DNA from: Vanessa cardui
Taxonomy: Eukaryota > Arthropoda > Insecta > Lepidoptera > Nymphalidae
Length of the DNA stretch: 64,000 nucleotides
Assembly (NCBI RefSeq): GCF_905220365.1
Contig: NC_061140.1
Coordinates: 5,892,501-5,956,500 of the forward strand
Reading direction: 5' to 3'
Within the stretch, counting starts at the first letter, position 1. Each line of letters opens with the position of its first letter. Below, piece after piece: positions 24,215 to 35,952 of this stretch. A program made the translations under genes and the position numbers. A model generated the notes under the pieces. The model did not search any database. It worked only from the letters and a program-made list of their open reading frames with translations, and was not told the DNA's origin.

Positions 24215-25108
24215 ATTCTATTCTAAAGACAGTAGTACGCCATTAATATGTTAGTATAAGAAGATTGGTACAGTCACGTTTACGATACCTTATGACAAGT
24301 AGGTTGTAAAAAAGAACATTTGGATCTTTTCACAGATTGTCCACACAGATTCACTAGATTAGGGTGATTATTTATTATTTCACCAAAGAGCAATAAATTG
24401 CGCTACAACTTACGGGCCGTCTAGCGATGTTAAAAAATGTAATTTCGACCTTGATCAAAGCACAAGCTTAGAGCTTATGAATGTTTTATTAGGATATATC
24501 AGTAATAAGACATATCAGTAATCTCTTTAATTATGATGTTTTAGTAGAGTAACCTTTAGACACAAAATACCAAATATAACAGATACGCAAATAAAAGAAA
24601 GTTGGTCTTTGCAAATCACAATCGGATTCGAAACTTTTTTTTTTTGAGAAAGGAATTCTTGAGGAAGGGTATAAACTATTTAACTTTACAATTTAAACGA
24701 TTCCATAACTGTTATGACTTTTTAATTAATTAATACAGACGAGGACAAATTAAACCTTTTATACATATTAATGTTTTATTTTTATACAGTAACTAGTTTT
24801 AGTTCATATGTGTATCTATATATTTAAGCATTTAATGTTATTAATTCTTATGTTAATAAATTTTGATTTATTTTTTTTATTTTATTATGTAGTATTTTTA
24901 TTAATTGAAGGTTGTATGACTATTTATTTAATATTAGTTAACTAAAATTTAGTAGTGCGTCTACTGTCCTATATCTACCCTCTTTGTGATAATAAAGTGT
25001 AAATTTAAAACAGAGTTCAAATTATATGAGCTAAAATCATTAAGTAGCTAGTTTAACAAAAGCATTTCAATTTGGCAATTTTTTTAAGTTTAATTTCAAT
25101 TGTTTCAG
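24215..25108. other. Noncoding stretch before the main gene
   Basis: AT-rich, with no supported gene or repeat. It ends in a strong 3' splice site, TTCAATTGTTTCAG|AATTG, with the AG at 25107-25108, suggesting it is the 3' part of a 5'UTR intron. Confidence 0.4.
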
Positions 25109-25303
25109 AATTGATGCAAACGTCAAACCTATTTATGAAGAAAAAGAAAAACATTATAGATCCATCGAAATATGAAATAAATATAATTGGGTACATAAAA
25201 AAAGTTATCTGAAACCAACGTAAAAATGGCGACAGCTGGTTAAAAAGAAATCAAAATGACTAGAACAATGAATTTGGCAGAAGATATGTGAGAATAACAA
25301 AAG
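25109..25303 (+). promoter_or_regulatory. Probable 5'UTR part of the first coding exon, with upstream ORFs
   Basis: A polypyrimidine tract and AG end at 25108, and the start codon follows at 25304, so this is the likely untranslated part of the exon. It contains at least three upstream ATGs: 25114-25212 (32 codons), 25226-25243 (5 codons) and 25268-25291 (7 codons). All end before 25304, and an in-frame TAA lies at 25295-25297. Several upstream ORFs suggest reduced or regulated initiation at the main ATG. The exon start is inferred, not proven. Confidence 0.45.
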
Positions 25304-25418
25304 ATGGCGCTAGTTATACTTATTGCAGCGCTCGTTGTACAAGTTTCCACCACGGACGGAGAGATGGCGCTAGCGAACGTAACAAGATTTGCTTCCGGGG
25401 ATATGTTTTCTTTAATCG
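25304..25418 (+). CDS. sha: Main gene exon 1: start codon and signal peptide
   Basis: Encodes residues 1-38 and the first base of codon 39; donor ATCG|GTATAT. The hydrophobic run VILIAALVVQV supports a signal peptide. The chosen ATG has an upstream in-frame TAA and an AAAG-ATGG context. A second in-frame ATG (codon 21, 25364) sits in the same GATGGCGCTAG context and would give a protein without the signal peptide. Confidence 0.75.
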
Positions 25419-28400
25419 GTATATAATTATATTTTAGAAACATCTATCATTTTTAATAAACATTTCTTTGTAATAATTAAAAATTAACAACTTTAAAAAA
25501 ATATCAAATACGCTTCTTTTAAAAGTAGTTTTTGCGTCGTTATTTTTGTACTATAATTTTTTTTTTTTTAATTTCTGTTATACTATAAATTTTGTTTTGG
25601 TTTTTTTTTTAATGAATGATATTCATATGTTCGTTCATCGGCGACTTATACATTTGTATTTACTATAATAAATCCTCTTTTGAAGGTACAAATTGTGGAC
25701 TGACTCGATGTATGGAAATTTCACACGGCACCGCGCTACCCGCTATGGGTGGCAGTGAATGCGTCTGCCAATGCCGTAGAGAAACTCCAGCTTTTAGAGA
25801 GGATAAGAAGATTTGTGTCAATCATATTAATGGTGAGCTATTAGATTATTATATAATTAATGTGTTTTTTAAGATTACTATTAATTATTGGTATCGGTAA
25901 CCGGTTAACTTAGTATGTAATTTTATACTTAGTCTGCAAATGAATACAAAATGTATTAACAGTCAAACCAACAGACTTTTCTTTTTCTTTTAATATATAT
26001 TCAATAATTTGTATAAGTACAAATACAAAACCGTAAGTATAAGATATTATCAGCCATGCATATATGTATAATTATATATATATATATATAGTAACACCTC
26101 CGAAAATCGCTTAGTCTTTGTACCAGAGTACAAGTTTCATGTACATTACAAAAATATCCTTATAGTCAGCCGTAATAACAAGTATATATTATGTAAAATA
26201 AAACAATATATTAGGTTGTGTAATTGTCTTTAAATATGCGACAAACGGCTAAAAATCTGATATTATTCCTTAGAGGTCTCCAAACGAAGTTAGACTAAAG
26301 GAAAGTTGAAAGCGCTTGTGCAATTGTTATTAATTAAACATGAGATAGTATATGTTACATGTAAGACATAGTTTACATAACAATGTAAGGTCGGGACACG
26401 AATTCTGAACTCGAGTTATGTAGTATGAATTAAGTATGTCTCAATGAAGTATAATTATCTTAAAGTACTCATATCATCGACACGTATTTGTAACAAAGTA
26501 AATGGTCGTTTGTTATTTTAGCACAGATAACTAATAATTATATAATTAAAGGCTGAATGTGTTAGGTCATTTGTCACAGGACCAAGATTGAAACAATTAT
26601 GAATGCACATTGTAAAGTTCCGTTCACGTATTAATTAAGCGAAATACTTTTGTTTATATTATCTATAACAGATCGTTTTAGTAATAATCTCGTTTAAAAA
26701 TGTGTCATAAATAGATAGAGGATTTTGAGTAATAATTTATAAATAAATAATAATCATTATTTATAAATTATAGAATTATGTAACGATATGGATGAGACTT
26801 AGCTTCTTAATAAACCTTTTTTTTCCAGATTGTTCGATGGCTAGCTTCGGACGTGGAGCGACTAAGCCTCAGATTCCTTTCGTTTTCCTACCTTTAAAAG
26901 GGCAGATTATTTATCCATCAAAAGAAATTATATTCACGGGTATGTATTTCCAAATATAATTGAAAATCACATCAAATAAGGTATTTAATTAAATAAACTA
27001 AAGTTTTACATATGATTTTTTTAAATACAATTTATATATGCAAAAAATACGGTATGAAAAATTAAATGAGTACAAAAAGATATTCCGGTACCGGGAATCG
27101 AACCCGAGCCTCCTGGGTGAGAGCCAGGTATCCTAGCCACTAGACCATACCGGAGATACGGAGTGCTCTATATTTTAAGAAGAGATGAAAATTAAGTGTA
27201 TTCACACACAATATCCAGAAATAATACAGATTATAGAAATAACGTCGTATTCGACAATTTCATTCATTACAAAATAGAATATGTGTAGCGGTTACTCACA
27301 AAATACTTTGGCTTCTTCTTTCATACGTGCGATTAGCGGGACAGAAAGAGATACACGATAGAATAATATTCATCCTCTATAAAACGTTTATTACTTAAAG
27401 TATATAAATAACTCGAGAAAGGACTACGTCACTTTGTTTCGATTTTAACAGTAAAAACCAATGATTAATCGATTTTGCTTATGCTTTATAGATTTAAAAT
27501 ATTTAACCACCATTTATTAACAATATATATGTCTAACTCGAACGTTCTACCGGTGTGTTAAAATCAACATATGTATTTATAATACGACACGGTTGTATAA
27601 ATCGTCAGTAATGGATTTTATTAAATTTCCCGATGCTACATCTAAGTTGTGTCGCACTATAATCTTTGCAACGGCTGGGTCGATTTTGACGGGATTTTCA
27701 CTGGCAGATAACTGTTATAATAGGGAGTAACTTAGGCTACAATAATATTTTTCTTTTCAAACGCGAACAGGATCGCGGGCACAGCTAGTTGTACTATATA
27801 AAGAAATAATGATTTCAACTATCAACTCTACATTTCGCATTTGACGTTTTAATTGATATTAATTTCGTAAGGAAAATTACATATCTAGATAATTACTTAC
27901 ATAATAACATACATAAATATTACATAAAATTTTCCTTATATACATTGTATGTTTAATAATAGTTTGACTTATGCCGAGCATGAAATAGTTGAGATTGCTG
28001 TGTAATTTGATTTTTATTTAATTTTCAGACAAGCTATGACTTTAAACGATAAATATTTTGTTTAATTATTTTACATTTATTAACTAAAGCGTTAATCTTA
28101 AATTCTAAAAGTGTTTTTATAGCTTGCTTATGTTATTAAGGATATGTATTTAAGAGTTCTAGGGACTTAAACTTTTTAATATAAAAATTCCACGGGTAAT
28201 AGATTAAGTTCGGGATTTAGACTCTACCAAGAGGAACCGACAAGGAACTCAGTAGGTACTGTTTTAATCTTCCTCCATAATAATAATAATAATAAATATG
28301 AGACAACATCACATACATTACTCTGATCCCAATGTAAGTAGCTGAAGCACTTGTGTTATGGAAATCAGAAGTAACGACGGTACCACAAACACCCAGACCC

Positions 28401-31400
28401 AAGACAACATAGAAAACTAATGGTAATCTACATCGACTCGGCCGGGAATTGAACCCGGGACCTCAGAGTGGCGTTCCCATGAAAACCGGTGTACACACCA
28501 CTCGACCATGGTCGTCAATAGTATTCGTTTATAATGTTAGATTTTTGCATTTTAGATATAGAAGACGCGATCTGTGCTGTGACCAGCGCTCAATATCTGT
28601 CAGCGTCCGGCTGGGTCACTTTGAGGGATTTGGTTGACAATGACGTACCGTTTGGACTCTACCGCGATGAAGGCAGCACTTATTTACAGGTATGTGCAAC
28701 TTTTATTTATAATATGACTAGCTAACCGCCCCTGTTTCACACGTGTACGTAAACAGTATATATACAACTTATATTTGGAAAAAGAAACATAAAAAAGGTT
28801 TTGTTCTTCCTGACTAGAAAAAACTGAAGACCGCGACTTTTGTCTACTATAATATACATGTGTTATACTTATAATCCACCTTTCGAATCATTCTTTATTA
28901 ATGAAAACCGAAGTAAAACCGTTGTATAGTTTCTTTCGACTTCAATTTATAGTATGAAAAGAAAACGGATGATAAGTTCTACAGGATATAGCATTTGTAC
29001 TCATACTATATTCTGATGTATGGAAGTTCGAGAATAACGCCTAACCGGTATAAATAACGATAAACGTAATTTTAAAAGAGAGTAGAGGGTAACAGTAAGA
29101 GTGAGGGTTCTTCCTGGGCGAGCCGCGTACGATCTCGACTTTACCCTCCCTATCCGGGCTGTTCCTCCCCAGTAGCCTCATCTAGTTCTGAACCGATTAA
29201 AAGAGATTTTTTATACTATTTACGTAGTTGCCACTTCCCGCTAGATGGCGCTGAACCACGTCAAGTTCTCAACAAAGGCGGTAAAAAGTTCGCCGCTTTT
29301 TGCCATTACATTATAAAAGCCACCGTTGTGTTTATTCTAAATGTATGTACGCGCTATTCTTCTTTATAAAAAAAATAATGTTTCTATCTTTGTTCTCTTT
29401 TGATTTCCAAGACCATTCATACGATTGTGATTTAACTTGTTAAGTTGTTTTGCGTATGGGCAAAAAGTTATGACCCAAAAAAACAAGACTTTTTCATAGT
29501 ATTATTTCTCCGTCAATATAAATGTAAGTATTATCGATATAAAGGCTCAATAGCCTGCCTATCTTTCCTGTTGTAAAATGCGACGTCCGGCGTGTAACTA
29601 TTCTTATATAAAAAAATGTAGAGATAACTTTTTCATATTCAATTTTCTACGATAAAACACTTCGACGGTATGTTTTGCATAATACACATACTCCTTGGGG
29701 CTACCTGAGATATCCATAGTGCGTTAATGTAGCTAATCCCCAGTTATAGAAACAAATAAAACAATCTACCCACATTATTTACGTTTCATTGGTCGTTTTA
29801 AAAATAGAACAGATTTTTTTCAATTTAAATATTGTATTGTACGTAGTATTGATATTATTATTCTTATAATAGTGTCATTTTTTTTTGTAATATCTATCAG
29901 AGTGTAATTAAATATATATTACATACATACATTACATTAAAGATATATAATTTAATTTTCTAAATTTGCTACTAAAATATTAAATGATCATAATTGCTAA
30001 ATATGTATGTAAAGATATTATTATTCTAATAAAATATACTTCGCTTTATATTGAAAATATGTATATTTAAAATACATATAAACTTTTTGATTATGTTTAT
30101 ATCAAGTTACCACCCAGGCCGTTTACCAAAAATTCATTTTCATCGTTTATTATATTATTATTCTCGAAGCTTATCAAAACGCGGTACTTATCTTCACATA
30201 TTTATTGATCATCTTATCAGGAATAGGTAATTAAGGTGTTCCTCTTATTAAAGCTGATGAAACAAACACGAATGATATGAAAATACCTAACTTTAAAACA
30301 TAATGTAAGTGATCTGGAGCAAAGTTTGCGTGGATATAAAAAAAACTGGAAATGTCTCAAGAATTTTACAGTAAATATTATATACTAATTAGAGGAATTT
30401 TTTTCACTTCTAGGCTGTGACGTGTTTTAGTTTGAAGTGCTTTTGATTCTATTAAGCATGGCCTCTATATACCTCTCAGCGTCTCTACATTTGAAGTATC
30501 TTGAACTCTATCAAACTAAAACTTGGACGGCGGGGTTTTGAATACACAATTTATCAAATTCTATAACGTCTTAATTATATTTTACTACCGAGCACGAGCT
30601 GAATTATAAATACAATTAAACACATAAAAGCTTAAGAAAGCACGCTTCCATTTAGTCTAGATTTTTTTATCCGTTTTTTCGAGCTTATCTGAGTGCTTTT
30701 CTGGTTTAATTCTAATTGGTGTCTAATTAAGCATATATTTAAATTATGTCTGAATTCGAAGCTAGAACAATTTCCTCTATCACGTCGTAAAATAATTAGA
30801 CTCAGAATTATCATTAGCTTGCGTCGTATAAATCATTAAAACCCATAAAAAAGTAATTGGTGTATTAAATTTTATTTTTACTTATTCATTCAATGTAAAC
30901 GTTTTTGCGCTACTGGTCATATAATATTAGATACTACTTTAACATTATTCATAATAATAAACGGATTATTGTTAAGATGACATAAATATACAGTAATGAT
31001 AAATACAGTGTAAACTCTATATAACGACACTGAAGGGACTGTGCATTTTATGGCGTTATAAAGAGTGGTCGTTAAATGAAGAGAAGAAAAATCAGAATTC
31101 GAAAAAAAAGTTTATTTTAGTCTATTGTTAGTAGTTATGTACAAAAAATATATATATCTTATTTGAACGCTATCGCGTATACTCTGTTAGTTTTGTCTGA
31201 CGCCTTTTGCTGCACGACCAATTTTGTTGTATATTTTTAATTTTTTTATTTATATCTTATATAAAGGAAGTAATTTTCCAATAATTTAGCTGCTTTCAGA
31301 ACATCTTTAACGCTTGGCGGAGGCTCAAGCTCATCCGTCTCATCTTCTTCATCTCTTTATTCTTGAACCTCAGTTTTTTCTCACTTAATCCAAAATTTCT

Positions 31401-34400
31401 ATGTCTGTGAGTGAAGCCGTTGTAAGCAGGCAGTTGTCTACTTCGATGTAGGTTTGAAAATTTACCGTATTTCCTGCCATGTTGACCTGCTGAATCCACT
31501 CAGTTAATGGAAGGTCGTCGTCGCTATCAAACTCAAGTTCTGTTTCCACCTCATCAATCGTAGAATACATATGATAACGTTGTAATCCATGACTCATACT
31601 TATTAGGCATGGTCACAGTCTACACGTGCAAGCAATCCCAATTTGTAAACAAATTAACAAATTTCTTAGAAAGTTCCTAATGCGTGGTGCCGACATTCGA
31701 GTTTATTGAGGGCTAGAATAATAAAGCAACAAAAGAACGTACACAGATGAGCGGTTTTTTTCTAATTTTAGCAACTTAAAAGGAAAAAAAACTTAATTTT
31801 TATTTCTCAATTTTTGTCGTTATTGAGAGTGGGTGTGATGTTATGTAGAGTGTATCATTGTATAGAATACAAGCTAAACCAACTAAAACCAATTGATTTC
31901 GACGCTTTAGAGAGTTTGCCGTTAAATCGAGTGACGTTACATGGAGTTTACACTGTATAATGAATTGAAAGGCGAAAATGTTACATTTGAAATTAAAACG
32001 TATTTCGATTGCATACAAGGTTTAGATTTTCATGTGCGAATGGAGTGAGAGTCAATACAAGGTATAGTGAAAAAAATACTTTTCTAACTGAGAATTAAAA
32101 TAATTAACAAATTTACGAAATGTTGCCAATATATCTGAGATTACGTACAAACACTAATATTTCTTAAAGCCTTATATCTAAGGATGGTCAAAGGTTTGAC
32201 TTCATCACACTCACTTTTATCACACGGCTTAAGATGAAATATAGAAAAAAATGTGTACCTCTCAAAACTACATACATTCCAGTAGGATTTTGCACAAGCA
32301 AACCTATTTGGTTAGGTTGAAAGCTTATAACATTTATATTCTACCAGCAAACATTAATATTTAGTATTATTGTATCACGATTTGAAGGATGATTGAGTCA
32401 TTAACTTCAGGCATAAGCTATGTAACATCTAAGTTAGCAAGGTCGATGTCGCATTGACGATGTAATTGATAGTCAATTTTTGAGATACCAATGACTAAGT
32501 ATACTTAATTAAAAATATGCAAACAATTTTAGTATTCTTTTTTATTCCATTTTTAAACACTAAATTTAAATGTTATCCTTGCCATATCTAGAATCTTAAT
32601 GGAACATGCTCGTTCAACGTCACCAGTTCCATAAGGCCATCATAATTGTTTTCGGTAAAGTCGTAAAACGTTTATTATCGATCGAACGAATACTGTTTCC
32701 TCTCGAGTCTTGACGAACTTCATAATGCGATATAAATGAGCGAGTTGGGAGCTTAAAACATTGAAACTTATAGGTGGTCCGATGATTTTAAACGTTTTAA
32801 ATATTATGTTGCAGCTTTGCTCTTTATATTTATGTTAAGATAATATAATTATAATACATGCCAATTTATATAATACTTGCGACCTGCTCCGGCTTCGTAC
32901 GGATACTTATAAGGTTATATTATGAACAAATTGCATAATATCATTATAAATTGTAGCCTATGTTTTATTACAACGTTTAACTTATACTACTGTAAAATTT
33001 CGTCCAAATCAATTCAGTAATTTTTTCGTGAAAGAGTAACATAAATTCTTCCAAAAGCACAATCCAAAGAAATAATAATAAAAAATTGAAAATACAAATC
33101 GCTACTGTTTTAAAAAACAATGAAAATATTTATTGTTTTATACAATAATATCCATTACTATTGTAACTAGTATATTGACATCCAACAGTTTCAAATCAAA
33201 ACCATCGACAATAAATTATTATGTACCCAATTGCTCGGCGGTCAAGGAAAACATCGTCAGAAAACCTGCACGTGTGAAATGAAAACCCACAGTAGAGCCG
33301 CGTCTACTTTCTCAAAAGAAGAAGACTGCTTGATAATGTGACATAACCGTTAGTATATAAAATTTCAAACCCAGGCAAGCACCGCTGATTCATGTGCTTT
33401 TATAATTCATCTCGTGCTCGGCGGTGAAGGAAAACATCATGAGGAAACCTGCATGTGACAAATTTCATAGAAATTCTGCCACATGTGTAATCCACCAACC
33501 CGCATTGGAACAGCGTAGTGGAATATGTTCCAAACCTTCTCCTCAAAGGGAGATTAGGCCTTTAGCCAAGCAGTGGGAATTTACAGGCTGTTGTTGTTGT
33601 ATATAAAATTTAAATTCCAAACGTAGAAAAATAACAGTATGATAAGACTTCGCACTTACACATTGAAACTTAACGCATACGACATAAAACAGTAGCGTTA
33701 TTTACATTAATAACATTGATCGAATTGACTCGTAAATTAACGAATACATTGAACCAAATAAAGTAATTAAAACGTCACTTAAAACGATCTTAATCAATTA
33801 AGATAAGCAACGTAAGATATTATAAAAAAATATATAACACTCGTAATATATGTACGATTTAAGGATTTAAAGTTGCGTAAATATTCTTTTTATAATGATG
33901 ATTGGGATTTATGTATTCGTTCCTATTGTTGCGATGATTTTTATTCCTGTAGTTCGAAGTTCGATTTTTGAATTTTTTTTTTTTTTAATTTAGTACATAA
34001 TTACAGAAGCAAAGGGCTTTTCTTGTTAGGTAAACAAAATATGATCTACTAATGCCTTAAAGTAAAGAAAACTTTGAAATATTGATATATCTCTAAGATA
34101 CTATCAGGTCAAAGTGAGTGCTAGCAATTGATTATGACGCATTGTTTTGAAACATTAAAACAAATATGTCATCTGTTGGTAAGTGATCATCATTGCCTAT
34201 AGACAAGTGAGTTCGATCACTGCAAGACATATAACCATACATTATATTACCAATACGCAAACAACCTTGGGAGCTTAGCTAACAATATATGTATATTATC
34301 CCTTGTACCTGTTACACTGGGTCACTCTCTCTTCAAACCGGAATATGGAGGCAGAATATACGATGAGTAGGTGGTAAGTATCTCATCTCCGATGCAAATG

Positions 34401-35913
34401 GCCGAAATTGATCAGGAGTCTATTATCAGGGTCAGTAGGAACAGATTAACTTTAAAATTTTAATTTAATCACCGTCCAAAGCAATGTATTATGTTAATTT
34501 ATCAGAATACCGTGTTATAGCAGCACGTGCTTTAACATTAGAAGTTGAACGATATTAGCATTATTTATTTGAATTACAGAAATATATATAGCAGACTAAT
34601 AGCAGTCAAATTACGGATTTAATGTTAACGAGATATTAAAACATGAAAACTTGCAGAGGAATTTTCTATATTAAGATTATAAGAAAATTTTAAGTCGATA
34701 AATTTAACAAATTTTTGTTCGTAATTTAATTGTAAATGTATAAAATAATCATTTTGCGTAAGTATATTATTTAATTTAACTAATAAATTTTCGACTAACG
34801 GATAATCGATTGAGGTACACGCATTATTTAATTAAACTAATGGAGAAAAAAATATTTGTGTATATCATTATATTAACGATTTGTTAAATTCGTTCAAAAC
34901 AGTGACACTGCTTTTGTTATTTGATTATATTTTCCCTGTTTTATTTTCCTGCTTTTAATGTATTTGTCAGCAAAAATAGGTTATCCTAGCTAAGTCGCTA
35001 GTTATAGATAAATATATTACTATTCATTTCAATTTTCATGTGATACATATTAAATAAGATGAACACAGAAAACAATAAGATAAAATTTCATTGCAATTAG
35101 CAAATTACCTATCTAATTTGGGTGGGTTACATTTATATAATACGATTTTACAATAAGAGTGCTTAAAATTGATAAAAGCTGTCAAATCATATTGGTTGGT
35201 ATTAGATAACGTGTAGTATCGAAAGTAGTCGCGTTCATATTTAGTCTTGAAATAAGTACGTAACGAATTTCTTTTATTCAAATTAAACAATTTTAAGACT
35301 CCAGTTTGCTAATTAGTGAGTCGAGAATATTGGCGAAACGCCAATAACAAATTAACTTTGTTACTCACGTAACATTTGTGAGGTCTTGTCATGTTCCGTA
35401 TATGATGTGTTTCATTTACAAATTGAGAGAAATCTATTCGAAATACGACTCACTGCTAGACGTATTTAGTGAGTGTCAGTTTATTTTCAACTAGCGACCC
35501 GCCCCGGCTTCGCACGGGTGCAATACTGATACTAAATATACTACAGAATTTGTTTGCTTATGACATCTCATTATAAACTTCTACAATTATACGTTTTGGC
35601 ATGTGTACCGTATATACATTCATGTCCACGTAGTAGAAAAATTACAAACAGACGACGACGTCCGCGTGGAATGGGAAATTTGCAAAACGCAACGTAACAT
35701 ACACCCGATGAGCACCAGTATAAGCTGACCCCCAATTCATATCGACAACCATATCAGAAAAAGCTCAACTTAAGTTAGGCGCTTATATTTCCAAAACTTT
35801 GTATTATTTACGTATAAAAAGTAGCCTAAGTTACGCCTTAGTACATTACCTACCCGCCAATGAAAGTCCTGTTCAAATCGGCCCAACCGTTCCAGAGATT
35901 ACCCGGAACAAAC

Positions 35914-35952
<39 letters not shown>

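Noticed and set aside
35919..35950. (GACA)n tract as a possible CRISPR-like or satellite array
   Set aside because: Simple tetranucleotide expansion inside a family D fragment; no spacer structure. No CRISPR array exists in the window.
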